Origin: an uncultured Saprospiraceae bacterium
Lineage (GTDB): Bacteria > Bacteroidota > Bacteroidia > Chitinophagales > Saprospiraceae
Assembly: GCA_937928045.1 (NCBI GenBank)
Contig: CALFWO010000009.1
Coordinates: 1 to 50,246, forward strand
Direction: 5' to 3'
DNA: 50,246 bases
Part shown: one piece after another, positions 24,275 through 33,806 of the stretch
Layout: each line of letters begins with the position of its first letter
Position numbering within the stretch: position 1 is the stretch's first letter
Notes under the pieces: model-generated
What the model was told of the DNA's origin: nothing
What the model saw: the letters and a program-made list of their open reading frames with translations, nothing else
Database searches by the model: none
Made by a program: the position numbers and the translations under genes

Positions 24275-25351
24275 ATGAACTCCAGAATCAAAATTACAAA
24301 ATCTTCGCAGTCAAATGTCTCGAAGGTGGATTTTTCTAATATCCCTTTTGGAAAAGTATTTTCCGACCACATGTTTTCTGCAAGATGGAAAGATGGGGAA
24401 TGGGGTGAATTCGAAATTATTCCTTTTGGAAATTTATCAATTCATCCGGCCTGTCTTGCACTTCATTATGGTCAAGCCATTTTCGAAGGAATGAAAGCCA
24501 CAAAGAGTGTAGACGGAAAACCACTTTTATTCAGACCTGAAATGCATGCTGACAGAATTAATGCATCAGCAAACCGTTTAGCGATGCCTGAATTTCCAGA
24601 AGATGTTTTCGTTGAGGCGATACATAGTTTAGTGGGGATAGATGCTGATTGGATTCCACCAACAGAAGGTTCGGCCCTATACTTACGACCATATATGTTT
24701 GCCGATGGCGAATTTATTGGAGTAAGACCTTCAGATTCTTACAGATTTCTAATTTTCACTGGACCAGTAGGCCCTTATTATGCAAAGCCTGTTAGCTTGT
24801 TAGCTGAGGAGCACTATGTGCGCGCAGCTGTAGGCGGAGTCGGAGAAGCCAAAGCAGCAGGAAATTATGCGGCCTCTCTTTTGCCTACAGAATTAGCGAA
24901 AGCCAAAGGATTTGATCAAATTCTGTGGTTGGATGCTAAGGAACACAAATGGTGTCAAGAAGCAGGTACTATGAATCTATTCTTTGTTATCAATGATACC
25001 ATTATTACTCCAGCAGCTGACGGTGCCATTCTAAAAGGAATTACCAGAGATACTTTGCTTCACATCCTTCGAGATAAAGGATACAAAGTAGAAGAAAGAG
25101 CCATAAGTATAGAAGAGGTTCAAGAAGCTCACGCAGCTGGAACGCTTCAAGAAGTTTTTGGGTCTGGAACAGCCGCTGTGATTGCAAATGTTGATAAAAT
25201 TTCTTATCAAAATAATCTAATGCAGTTGCCTCCAATAGAAGAACATAGAATCGCACACATGCTAAAGGCAGAGGTGAATGGAATAAGAAATATGACTATT
25301 GTAGATAAATTTGGTTGGATCGTTCCGGTTAAGGAATCTATTCCAGCTTAG
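24275..25351 (+). CDS. ilvE: Branched-chain amino acid aminotransferase
   Basis: PLP enzyme of fold type IV, 358 aa. It transfers amino groups between glutamate and the 2-oxo acids of leucine, isoleucine and valine. Signatures are HYGQAIFEGMKA, ALYLRPYMFADGEFIGVRPS and the PLP lysine in GEAKAAGNYAAS (K193). QEAGTMNLFFV and VFGSGTAAVI follow near the end. The length and the LYLRPY motif fit the long eukaryote-like BCAT form (class II type) rather than the 310 aa E. coli form. It is a single gene ending at a strong bidirectional terminator. Confidence 0.93.
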   Translation: MNSRIKITKSSQSNVSKVDFSNIPFGKVFSDHMFSARWKDGEWGEFEIIPFGNLSIHPACLALHYGQAIFEGMKATKSVDGKPLLFRPEMHADRINASANRLAMPEFPEDVFVEAIHSLVGIDADWIPPTEGSALYLRPYMFADGEFIGVRPSDSYRFLIFTGPVGPYYAKPVSLLAEEHYVRAAVGGVGEAKAAGNYAASLLPTELAKAKGFDQILWLDAKEHKWCQEAGTMNLFFVINDTIITPAADGAILKGITRDTLLHILRDKGYKVEERAISIEEVQEAHAAGTLQEVFGSGTAAVIANVDKISYQNNLMQLPPIEEHRIAHMLKAEVNGIRNMTIVDKFGWIVPVKESIPA

Positions 25352-25373
25352 TTAACATTTGACTATTGTTCGC

Positions 25374-25410
25374 AAAAAAGGATTGATGATTTACTCATCA
25401 ATCCTTTTTT
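25374..25410. terminator. Bidirectional terminator between aminotransferase and aldo/keto reductase genes
   Basis: A perfect 16-bp stem (25374-25389 with 25395-25410) has the loop TTTAC. A-run and T-run lie on the two sides, so it works on both strands and serves both convergent genes. Confidence 0.87.
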
Positions 25411-25429
25411 AGTTTATGTTTCGCGCTGA

Positions 25430-26413
25430 TTACCACATTGGGTGTACCGGCTTATTGTCTAATATTTTCTCAATTTTTGCAATCACTTTATCAGTTAATA
25501 AAGGAACATCTCCAACAGCTTTGATCGTTTCTTTCAAGTGATTGACTTTAGAAGCACCTAGTATTACCGTGCTTACATTGGGATTTTTAATACACCAGGC
25601 CACTGCCATTCTAGGCAAGGAAATGTCTAAACTTAAGGCCAAATCATTGAGTTTTGCAATTTTCTTTAACCGCTCTGGACTTAAAGAAGCTTCTTTTAAC
25701 CATTCCATTCCCTTCATACTTAGTCTTGTTCCTTTTGGGAATTTATCCAAGTATTTGTTGGTCAAAACGCCTGAAGCCAATGGCGACCAGATAGTGGTGC
25801 CTAAGCCTACAGTGTTGTATATTTTATTGAAATCAACTTCCACTTTTTGTCGATGAAACATGTTGTATTGAGGTTGCTCCATCACTGGTCCAATCAAGCG
25901 ATATTCTCTTGCGATTACATGTGCTTCCATGATCTCTTGGGCAGACCATTCGGAAGTTCCCCAATAAAGAATCTTTCCTTGCTGGATTAGATGATTCATC
26001 GCCCATACCGTCTCCTCCATTGGAGTTTCTTTGTCTGGTCTATGGCAGAAGAATAAATCTAAGTAATCTAGTTTAAGTCGCTTAAGACTTGCATCGCAAG
26101 CTTCAAAAATGTGCTTCCTGCTTAAGCCAGTTTGATTTGGTCCTTTTCTTCCATCACCAAAATATACTTTTGAAGACACCACATATGAAGTGCGATCCCA
26201 TTTGAGCTTTTTAAGGATTTTACCCATGACAATTTCTGACTTGCCCTTGGCATATATTTCCGCATTGTCAAAGAAATTTACGCCTTCATTATAAGCCGTA
26301 ATCATTAGTTTTTCGGCCATTGAATCGGAAATTTGCTTTCCAAATGTCAACCAAGAGCCCAATGAAACTGCACTTACCTTTAAGCCCGATTTTCCTAGAT
26401 TATTATAGATCAT
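25430..26413 (-). CDS. Aldo/keto reductase (Kv-beta-like subgroup)
   Basis: A 327 aa NADPH-dependent TIM-barrel reductase. I start at the ATG at 26413 (MIYNNLGKSGLKVSAVSLGS); the longer open frame adds 25 unlikely residues. Signatures are FFDNAEIYAKGKSE, with the catalytic Asp and Tyr, and SSKVYFG, with the catalytic Lys. The catalytic His lies in DLFFCHRPD, and the cofactor-binding segment is WSPLASGVLTNKY with ILGASKVNHLKE. The overall pattern matches the potassium-channel beta-subunit/YghZ-like group that reduces aldehydes. The substrate is not known. Confidence 0.88.
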   Translation of the reverse strand: MIYNNLGKSGLKVSAVSLGSWLTFGKQISDSMAEKLMITAYNEGVNFFDNAEIYAKGKSEIVMGKILKKLKWDRTSYVVSSKVYFGDGRKGPNQTGLSRKHIFEACDASLKRLKLDYLDLFFCHRPDKETPMEETVWAMNHLIQQGKILYWGTSEWSAQEIMEAHVIAREYRLIGPVMEQPQYNMFHRQKVEVDFNKIYNTVGLGTTIWSPLASGVLTNKYLDKFPKGTRLSMKGMEWLKEASLSPERLKKIAKLNDLALSLDISLPRMAVAWCIKNPNVSTVILGASKVNHLKETIKAVGDVPLLTDKVIAKIEKILDNKPVHPMW

Positions 26414-26609
26414 AATTTTTTTTGCAATGATAATTAAATTTCGAAATCGAATGATTGCAAGCGGCCAAACTTTCAGCCGTATGTTCAATGATTTTTACCG
26501 AACATGTAACCAAAGCGACCAGTTGAAACAATTTAATTCTCAAATTAAACTTCTTTGCCCGAATTAGATTAAATTGTAGACTATTGTAAAGAATTTAATT
26601 GAATAGGCG

Positions 26610-27815
26610 ATGCTGATGAAAAATTTATTGTTCTTCCTACTTTTGGTGATTTCTATTGGGAAGTTGGATGCTCAAATTTGGGCGATTCCGAATCAATATG
26701 ATGATAAAGTGCAGACAGGCAAAAATACAGCACAGCAAGAATTTTATCAATTCCGATTTACAAGCAATACCATTGATTTAAAGACATATAAAAAACAAAC
26801 AGGCTTGGTTCACTTGCCTGACGAAATTGAAATATTGCCACCAGCACTTTATGGCTATGGAGATACAACGATTTTAATGACTTATATGAAAGAAGGAACT
26901 GCCGATGACGGTCAGTTGATTATTTGGCTTACAGGAAATTATCTAAGTAATGAAGTCACTTTTTTTGTGGATAAAAACTTGGATGGTAATTATAACAATG
27001 ATGGAAAACCAATTGTACAAAAGTCTAAAGCCAAGCCAATCACGGTGGTAATGCAATCCGCTGTAGGGGATACTAAGAAAAGAGTATTGTCTATTGCTGT
27101 TCCTGAAAGGAAGTTACCTGCTAAGTATTTGCCGCCTAAACGTTACGCAAAAATTCGAAATAAAATAGCTATTGGAGCAAACGCTGGAATCGGAATTGCA
27201 AACCTCGACTTTATCTTTGACAATACAGAAACGATGTTCCCAACTTGGTATAATGTTCCAATAACAGAATTGAATCTAGGGTTATCTCTAACCTATAATT
27301 CCAGACTGTTTTTCATAGGCGCAACTGGTGGAATGCAAAGTATGAACTATTGGACTGCTTATTTCAACACCAGGTTCGATGAAGATCAAGTTATTCGAAA
27401 TCCAATTACTGGTCGATTGATGACTGTTGAAAATGTCGATATCGAACGAAATCTTGATCGCCATTCCAAAACAAGGTATCGGTTAGGTGGAATATTAGGT
27501 CTAAGATTATCAGTTTCAAAGAATCTTGAGATTCAGCCTTTTGGAAGATATGGAACCACTTTTTATGGTTCAAAATATTATTATCCCAACAAATTCAAAC
27601 CTGAAGTAAGGTTCGAACATGATTCTTCAAAGTTTGTTGAAGGCGGAATTCGTTTCGAGTTTTCTGTGTCCAATTACAAAACATTTTATATCGGGACAAG
27701 TTACACTAAGTTATGGTGGAGACCTTCTGGCTATTTTGAATCGTTGCCGGTATCAAATTTAGAAATTGACTATCATGCCTTCAACTTTTCTCTTGGTTAT
27801 CGTATGGGCTTATAG
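26610..27815 (+). CDS. Secreted/outer-membrane beta-barrel protein, unknown
   Basis: A 401 aa protein with a signal peptide ending at KLDAQ. The N-terminal half is a soluble beta-rich domain (about 20-180) with a VDKNLDGNYNNDGKPIV segment that resembles a Ca-binding loop. The C-terminal half (about 190-401) consists of alternating amphipathic strands such as KIAIGANAGIGIANLDF and FKPEVRFEHDSS, ending YHAFNFSLGYRMGL, a typical outer-membrane barrel end. I do not recognise a family. It is isolated between other transcription units. Confidence 0.65.
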   Translation: MLMKNLLFFLLLVISIGKLDAQIWAIPNQYDDKVQTGKNTAQQEFYQFRFTSNTIDLKTYKKQTGLVHLPDEIEILPPALYGYGDTTILMTYMKEGTADDGQLIIWLTGNYLSNEVTFFVDKNLDGNYNNDGKPIVQKSKAKPITVVMQSAVGDTKKRVLSIAVPERKLPAKYLPPKRYAKIRNKIAIGANAGIGIANLDFIFDNTETMFPTWYNVPITELNLGLSLTYNSRLFFIGATGGMQSMNYWTAYFNTRFDEDQVIRNPITGRLMTVENVDIERNLDRHSKTRYRLGGILGLRLSVSKNLEIQPFGRYGTTFYGSKYYYPNKFKPEVRFEHDSSKFVEGGIRFEFSVSNYKTFYIGTSYTKLWWRPSGYFESLPVSNLEIDYHAFNFSLGYRMGL

Positions 27816-27864
27816 TTTTGACGTTTGGTATACCACTATTTCTTTACAAATCAGTTTGTTGATG

Positions 27865-27881
27865 CCCTTTTAAGGGTTTTT
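27865..27881 (+). terminator. Weak terminator after the barrel protein gene
   Basis: CCCT (27865-27868) pairs with AGGG (27873-27876) across a 4-base loop and is followed by five T. The stem is short, so this is tentative. A second dyad, AGTATTA-N5-TAATACT, follows at 27890-27908 and could be an operator for the kinase gene. Confidence 0.35.
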
Positions 27882-28062
27882 ACTTACTGAGTATTATTAG
27901 GTAATACTTGGCTATCGTTACCAGATCCTAGAATTCTAATTGATTTTTCCCATCGTATTGATAAAATCTCGCATATTTTGACTTTGGAGGCCGGATCGGC
28001 ATCGTATTTGCTTTTGAATTGTGATATAGTTAAAGCCCCAGGGCAGATTCAAAAACAAACAA

Positions 28063-30648
28063 ATGAAAAAGATACTTCTCTTTTGCCTCGTATTGTTCAC
28101 TTCATTGTCAATTCAGGCCAACCAAAATGCTACTCTCGATCAACTTGATCGTGTCCTTCAATCTAAGCAGGGCGTTGAGAAAGTAGCAGTGCTAGGACAA
28201 ATCGTCGAGCTCTGTGTTTCAAACAAAAATTGGAATGATGCTTCCAAATACATGGGCCAAGCACGAAAACTTTCCCAAGAGTTGAATAATGATAAAGTAT
28301 CAGGAGACATCGCCTATCTTCAAGGACTGATTTTCAAAGGCAAATTTGATTATGCCAATGCTATGGAGTCATTTGTGGAAGCGCTTCGGGTTCGAAATGG
28401 AATGTCAGATCAGAATGCAATCGCTGATGTCAAAGAACAAATTGGGATTGTATTCTACTTAGAGAAAAACAATGAGCAAGCTTTAGAGAATTTACAAGAA
28501 GTGCTTTCTGTTAGAGAGAAATCCAATGATGTAAATGCTATGGCCAATACGCACAAGGCAATTGGTGATGTATATCTTCAGAAGAAAATCTATGGACAAG
28601 CCAAAGAAGCTTATAGAAAGGCTATGGATCTAAAGATTCAAGCGGAGGATATCCCCGGAGCATCTAATATTTCTAGTTTCCTTGGAAGTGTAATGTCTGA
28701 CTTAGGAGATCATGAAGGCGCACTAGTATACTTTAACAGATCATTAGATTTAGACAATTCTGTTGGAAACGTTGCAAAGATTGGTGAAGACTATAATCAA
28801 ATTGCAAAGGCTTACATGTCTATGAATGCATATGATGAAGCTAAGGAAGCAAATGATATGGCTTTCAAAATTCGCAAGGATTTGAAGAATGAAGTGAATT
28901 TGGCTGAAACGCATTTGAACTATGGGGTGATATATCACAATATGAATCAAATGGCAAAATCAAAAGATGAATTGAAACAATGTGTTCGTCTTTTAAGAAA
29001 AAATTCAAACCAGCCAGGTGCTGATAAAATCTATTTAGCGGTATCTCAAGCATACGGAAAGTTAAAAGACTATAAGAAAGCTTACGCTTACCAAAAAGCT
29101 TATTCAAAAAGCAGAGATGCAATTTTTGATAGAGAAAAGTCAGAAGCACTTTTAAAGCTGACGACTAGGTATGAATCTGAGTTCGCTGCTGCAGAACAAG
29201 CTCAAGAAATTGAGACTTTGGTAAGTACACAAAAGCATAATGCAAAAATAAAGTACTTCTTAATGGCTTTAGTTGGACTCGGAGTTGTTTTGGCAACTGT
29301 ATTGTTCACAAGTTGGAAGAAATCACAAAAAGCGAATGAGGTTTTAACCGAAAAGAATTTAGAAATTCGTTCTCAGAAGGCTGAAATTGACGAAAAGAAT
29401 ATCGAGTTAGAAGGAAAGAATACTAGCTTGGATATGTTGAATATGAAATTGGTTGATGAAATTGCAGAGCGAGAAAACATTGAGCAGTCATCATTTGCTA
29501 GAGATCGTTTCTTAGCGACTATGAGTCATGAGATGAGAACTCCAATGAATATTATCATTGGATTAGCGCACCTTCTTTTGGAAGAAGAACCAAGACCTGA
29601 TCAAGTTGAGCACTTAAGAACACTTCAGTTTTCTGCAAATAATCTTATTGTTTTTATCAATGATGTTCTTGATTTCTCTAAGATTGAAGCTGGAAAACTA
29701 AACTTGGAAAGTAGAGTGTTTAATCCAAAAGGGACATTTGATGATACCAAGGAACGTTTTGGATTACCTGCAAGAGACAAAGGATTAGACTTGAATTATA
29801 AATTCGATACTAAGATTCCTGATGCTTTAATGGGAGATCCTACAAGATTAAATCAAATAGTTACCAACTTGGTAAGTAATGCCATCAATCATACAGATAG
29901 CGGAGAGGTTAACGTAAATGTTGACTTGAATAACTTGGATCAACGTGAAGCGACCTTAGTAATTACAATCGAAGATACAGGAGCAGGTATTGAAGAGGAC
30001 AAGCTAGAGGAGATGTTCAAGAAATTCTCGCGAAAAGGTGCTGATATTTTTGAAGGATATGCTGGAACAGGTTTGGGTCTTGCGATCACAAAACGATTGG
30101 TTGATCTTCAAAATGGAAAAATTGAAGTAGATTCTAAAGCTGGTGTTGGAACTAAATTTACAATTTACTTGCCTTATAAATTAGCTAATCCTGAAGCGAT
30201 CGAAGCGGCTAAATCTAAGACTCCAGTTGGAGCAGATGGTAAAGCTGATTACTCTCATTTGAAAGGACAAAAAATCTTATTAGTTGAAGATAATAGAATA
30301 AATCAACTAGTGGTGGCTAAAATGTTAAGACGATTAGATATCGAAGTTGTAACCACTGATAATGGAGCTGAGGCACTAGATGCTTTTAATGAAAGCTACT
30401 TCGATTTAGTATTGATGGATATTCAAATGCCAGTAATGGATGGATACCGTGCAACTGCTGAAATCAGAAAGTCGACCGATCCTCGTAAAAGAGACGTGCC
30501 TATCATTGCATTGACAGCTTCTGCGTTTTTGACTGAAAAGGATAAGGCTAAATTATTTGGAATGAACGATCACGTTGGAAAACCATTTGGTCCTGAAGAT
30601 CTATTAGATAAGATTGGAGCATGTTTGGCAGTGTATAAGAACGCTTAA
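28063..30648 (+). CDS. TPR-containing hybrid sensor histidine kinase/response regulator
   Basis: An 861 aa protein. A signal peptide (1-19) is followed by about eight TPR units (25-370) that must lie in the periplasm, since one membrane helix (398-418, YFLMALVGLGVVLATVLFTSW without its last residue) precedes a cytoplasmic coiled coil. HisKA has FLATMSHEMRTPMN with the phospho-histidine H489. The HATPase domain has NQIVTNLVSNAINHT, DTGAGI and GTGLGLAI. A receiver domain follows (KILLVEDNRINQLV, acceptor D786 in LMDIQMPVMDGYR, lysine in HVGKPFG). There is no DNA-binding domain, unlike the hybrid two-component systems of Bacteroides, so it must pass phosphate on or act through the receiver. No partner regulator is adjacent. 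Confidence 0.92.
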   Translation: MKKILLFCLVLFTSLSIQANQNATLDQLDRVLQSKQGVEKVAVLGQIVELCVSNKNWNDASKYMGQARKLSQELNNDKVSGDIAYLQGLIFKGKFDYANAMESFVEALRVRNGMSDQNAIADVKEQIGIVFYLEKNNEQALENLQEVLSVREKSNDVNAMANTHKAIGDVYLQKKIYGQAKEAYRKAMDLKIQAEDIPGASNISSFLGSVMSDLGDHEGALVYFNRSLDLDNSVGNVAKIGEDYNQIAKAYMSMNAYDEAKEANDMAFKIRKDLKNEVNLAETHLNYGVIYHNMNQMAKSKDELKQCVRLLRKNSNQPGADKIYLAVSQAYGKLKDYKKAYAYQKAYSKSRDAIFDREKSEALLKLTTRYESEFAAAEQAQEIETLVSTQKHNAKIKYFLMALVGLGVVLATVLFTSWKKSQKANEVLTEKNLEIRSQKAEIDEKNIELEGKNTSLDMLNMKLVDEIAERENIEQSSFARDRFLATMSHEMRTPMNIIIGLAHLLLEEEPRPDQVEHLRTLQFSANNLIVFINDVLDFSKIEAGKLNLESRVFNPKGTFDDTKERFGLPARDKGLDLNYKFDTKIPDALMGDPTRLNQIVTNLVSNAINHTDSGEVNVNVDLNNLDQREATLVITIEDTGAGIEEDKLEEMFKKFSRKGADIFEGYAGTGLGLAITKRLVDLQNGKIEVDSKAGVGTKFTIYLPYKLANPEAIEAAKSKTPVGADGKADYSHLKGQKILLVEDNRINQLVVAKMLRRLDIEVVTTDNGAEALDAFNESYFDLVLMDIQMPVMDGYRATAEIRKSTDPRKRDVPIIALTASAFLTEKDKAKLFGMNDHVGKPFGPEDLLDKIGACLAVYKNA

Positions 30649-30682
30649 AAGTGTTCACAGAAATATAAAGCAATAGCAAAAT

Positions 30683-30720
30683 AAAAAATGGCTTTGAGTT
30701 TTACTCAAGGTCATTTTTTT
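30683..30720. terminator. Bidirectional terminator between kinase and endonuclease-family genes
   Basis: A 17-bp stem (30683-30699 with 30703-30719, including two G-T wobble pairs) has a TTT loop, with A-run and T-run flanks. The stops of the two convergent genes lie on either side. Confidence 0.8.
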
Positions 30721-30735
30721 GATATGGCGCCGTCA

Positions 30736-31827
30736 CTATTCTAAGATCAATTCCATTTTGACTGGCTGGTGATCTGAATATTTATATTGCTCATCAAACC
30801 CTTTCACCGAAATTGCTCGACAATTCGGTGAAATCAAAAAGAAATCAATAAGTCCTTGGCGGGTTTCTTTTGGAACATATTTTTCGGATGAAGATCTAAT
30901 TGTAGGAACCAATGGATCAAAAATCCAACTCCAGTCAGCAGGAAATAGTTCTACATCAATATTTTGACCTGGTCCAATTCTTTTTTTTCCCATATCAAAT
31001 TTATCTGCAGGAAAGTAGGGGGGACTCTGGTTCCAATCTCCGCCTACTACTACATAGTTTCCCTTTTCATATTCAGGAATTACGATAGCTTTCAAGTATT
31101 CCATTTCTAGCGCTTTCATTTTTCCACCTTTATCAAAAGCCGAGTTATGTAGGTTGATGACAACCAAATCTTTTTTCCATACAGTTGGGAATCTATGAAC
31201 ACTAAGGCATCTATCTAAATGGAATATTCTATCTGGCCAGGCATGTTTAGCAGGCAATTGATGCCTTACGATTTCAGAAGGTTGAATATTGAAAAAAGTT
31301 GCTAATCCAGAATGAACGGCTCCGTAAATTCGCCAAGGTTCTAATACAGGCGTGGGAACTCTTTTTACCTTAAAGTTACTTGCAAAACTACTCCCATATT
31401 TACTAAATGCTTTTTGATACTCGGCATTCATTGGGATGTAATGACTTCTCTTTGACTCTATGTCCATTTCTTGCAGTAACATGATATCTGCTGAGTGCTC
31501 CTTCAGAAAGTTGATTCCTTCACGGATGTTTCTTTCGGATATTGACTTCTCTGGTCGAATCATTCTTCCTTTGCTCATCATTCTTCCTTGCTTTGGATAG
31601 AATATATCACAGTCTGCACTTAGACCAGCATAACCTAAATTCCAAGTTAATATTGATATAGTAGAATCTGAAATAATTGCCGGAAGATCATTTGGAAGTC
31701 CAGGCGAAATCGAGATTTTTTCTTCCGGATGCCAGTCGTAAATCGTACCATGAATAATCCCGCCAGCTATGTACAAAAGAAATATAAAGAACAAGGCGAA
31801 AAGTAACTTTGCAACTTTTTTGATCAT
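30736..31827 (-). CDS. Endonuclease/exonuclease/phosphatase family protein, membrane-anchored
   Basis: A 363 aa protein of the DNase I-like metal-dependent phosphodiesterase fold. An N-terminal membrane helix (about 5-25, AKLLFALFFIFLLYIAGGII) places the catalytic domain outside the cytoplasm. Signatures are ILTWNLGYAGL, the metal-binding Glu in MLLQEMD, INLHNSAFDKGG, GGDWNQSPP and the catalytic SDHQPV at the end. The ATG at 31827 overlaps the dapB stop by four bases, so they are translationally coupled. Substrates in this family range from nucleic acid to phospholipid and inositol phosphates; a lipid or sugar phosphate is likelier for a periplasmic enzyme, but this is not shown. Confidence 0.8.
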   Translation of the reverse strand: MIKKVAKLLFALFFIFLLYIAGGIIHGTIYDWHPEEKISISPGLPNDLPAIISDSTISILTWNLGYAGLSADCDIFYPKQGRMMSKGRMIRPEKSISERNIREGINFLKEHSADIMLLQEMDIESKRSHYIPMNAEYQKAFSKYGSSFASNFKVKRVPTPVLEPWRIYGAVHSGLATFFNIQPSEIVRHQLPAKHAWPDRIFHLDRCLSVHRFPTVWKKDLVVINLHNSAFDKGGKMKALEMEYLKAIVIPEYEKGNYVVVGGDWNQSPPYFPADKFDMGKKRIGPGQNIDVELFPADWSWIFDPLVPTIRSSSEKYVPKETRQGLIDFFLISPNCRAISVKGFDEQYKYSDHQPVKMELILE

Positions 31828-32537
31828 GATAGTTTCATTAGGTCGCTCATGGTTAAAATTCCTTTTTTCCCAATAGCCCATCTTGCTGCGGTAAGTGCTC
31901 CTTGGGCAAAGCTGTCCCGGGTGAAAGCTTCATGTCGAATCGTTATTTTATCTAAGTCAGATTCGTAATTGACCTCATGTGTTCCAGGTACTTCCTTTTC
32001 CCGAATAGCTGTAATTGGAAGTCCTTCTTTTTCCGAAGGAGTCAATTCCCAATTTTTATAGCCATCATGATTTTCTAAAATATCATCAGCTATAGAAATC
32101 GCTGTACCACTTGGTGCGTCTAACTTGTGTATGTGATGAGTTTCTGAGAGCTCAATTTTATATTGAGAAAACGAATTCATCATTTTTGCCAATTGTTTGT
32201 TTAAAGCAAAAAACAAATTGACACCAATAGAAAAATTAGAAGCATAAAAAAAAGTGCCGTCGTTTTCTTTGCAAATTGATTCTATCTCTTCTTTTTTCTC
32301 TAACCAACCAGTTGTTCCACTTATCACTGGAATGCCAGCTTCCAAACATAACTTAATATTATCAAAAGCAGCATCTGGAGTACTAAACTCAATTGCTACA
32401 TCACAATTGGTTAAAGCCTCTTTAGTTAAATCTTGGGTATTGTATTTACCAATCTTCAGAACGACTTTATCTGTTGGTGCCACTAAGCGATCGATCGCCT
32501 TTCCCATTTTTCCAAAACCAACAATCGCTATCTTCAT
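31824..32537 (-). CDS. dapB: 4-hydroxy-tetrahydrodipicolinate reductase
   Basis: Lysine and diaminopimelate pathway enzyme, 237 aa, slightly shorter than the usual 265-270 but normal for Bacteroidota. The N-terminal Rossmann motif is VGFGKMGKAI. Other signatures are EFSTPDAAFDN, ISGTTGW, ASNFSIGVNLFF and the catalytic ETHHIHKLDAPSGTA. It supplies meso-diaminopimelate for peptidoglycan. It lies 20 bases after the cysteine desulfurase gene on the same strand and overlaps the endonuclease-family gene, so the three probably form an operon of mixed function. Confidence 0.94.
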   Translation of the reverse strand: MKIAIVGFGKMGKAIDRLVAPTDKVVLKIGKYNTQDLTKEALTNCDVAIEFSTPDAAFDNIKLCLEAGIPVISGTTGWLEKKEEIESICKENDGTFFYASNFSIGVNLFFALNKQLAKMMNSFSQYKIELSETHHIHKLDAPSGTAISIADDILENHDGYKNWELTPSEKEGLPITAIREKEVPGTHEVNYESDLDKITIRHEAFTRDSFAQGALTAARWAIGKKGILTMSDLMKLS

Positions 32538-32557
32538 AAATTAAATTTATTGATTTG

Positions 32558-33712
32558 CTATCCAGCCACTGTTTGAGCACTTGAAGTCACCAATGGAATA
32601 AGTGCTTTCATTAGTCCATCAATGTCTTCTTTCGTATTGTAGTGAGAAAAAGAAAAACGAACTGTTTTTCTTTTTGGATCAATCCCAAGTGCTTCTACGA
32701 CATGTGAACCTTTTTCTGAACCAGAACTACAAGCTGATCCTCCTGAACAAGAAACACCAGCTATGTCTAATCCTAATAATAACATTTCAGATTTTTCTGA
32801 AGCTGGAAAACTAACACTGAGAACTGTATATAAGGAAGGAACATCCAACGGCGTATTGAACTGTACGCCTTCGACATTCTCTTTAAGTTGATCAATAAGA
32901 TATGATCTTACTGCTGTGATTTTTTCTTCCCATACCTTCATGTTATTGCAAGCTTCATCCATTGCTTTCGCTATACCAACGATTCCATAAAAGTTTTCTG
33001 TACCGCCACGCATGTTACGTTCCTGGCTACCACCATCAAGATAGGGTTTGATGGAGTTGGCTCCATTGATGTATATAAAACCTACTCCTTTAGGACCATG
33101 AAATTTGTGAGCAGATCCCGAGAAAAAATCAATTGGCGTTTTTTCAACATCTAAGGGGTAGTGCGTCATGGTCTGAACGGTGTCCGAATGGAACAAAGCA
33201 TTATTTTCCTTACATAACTTTGAAACTCGATCTAGGTCCAACAAGGTTCCTACTTCGTTGTTGGCATGCATCAGACTGACCATTGTCTTTGAAGCTCCCT
33301 CCATTGTAAGTAGTGTCTCCAATTGCTCATAATCAACATTTGCTTGATGGTCAACATTCAATAGAATGATCTCAATTCCAAACTGATCTTTGAGTTGATC
33401 CAAAGTGTGCAGAACACAATGATGCTCAACAGGAGAACTAATTATACGCTTAACTCCTAAATCACGTACAGAGCACTTGATCGCCATGTTATTTGACTCG
33501 GTACCTCCAGAAGTAAAAAAGATTTCTCCAATGCTGCTGTTCAAATGTTGCGCAATTGTTTTTCTTGCAGCTTCAATTGATGCTCTTACTTTTCGACCTT
33601 CTGCGTGGATAGAAGATGGGTTGCCATAGTGCTCTCGCATTGCTGGGATCATCGCTTCAATTACTTCGTCACTTATTTTAGTGGTTGATGCGTTATCAAG
33701 ATAAATTCTCAT
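32558..33712 (-). CDS. Cysteine desulfurase (NifS/IscS family)
   Basis: PLP enzyme, 384 aa, that takes sulfur from cysteine for Fe-S cluster or tRNA thiolation. Signatures are IYLDNASTTKISDEV, FFTSGGTESNNMAIK and the PLP lysine in SGSAHKFHGPKG (K203). The catalytic cysteine lies in SCSGGSACSSGSEKGSHV (C328). The class I layout matches the IscS/NifS type, not SufS. No iscU or other cluster-assembly gene is adjacent. The first-gene position in front of dapB makes it the head of the operon. Confidence 0.92.
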   Translation of the reverse strand: MRIYLDNASTTKISDEVIEAMIPAMREHYGNPSSIHAEGRKVRASIEAARKTIAQHLNSSIGEIFFTSGGTESNNMAIKCSVRDLGVKRIISSPVEHHCVLHTLDQLKDQFGIEIILLNVDHQANVDYEQLETLLTMEGASKTMVSLMHANNEVGTLLDLDRVSKLCKENNALFHSDTVQTMTHYPLDVEKTPIDFFSGSAHKFHGPKGVGFIYINGANSIKPYLDGGSQERNMRGGTENFYGIVGIAKAMDEACNNMKVWEEKITAVRSYLIDQLKENVEGVQFNTPLDVPSLYTVLSVSFPASEKSEMLLLGLDIAGVSCSGGSACSSGSEKGSHVVEALGIDPKRKTVRFSFSHYNTKEDIDGLMKALIPLVTSSAQTVAG

Positions 33713-33806
33713 TACTTTTTTTCTTTTTGTAAGTTTTTACAAACCTACAATGATCTAAATTAGAATTTCGGCTTCAATTAAAATTTGTAAAATGCCTTCC
33801 AAATAA

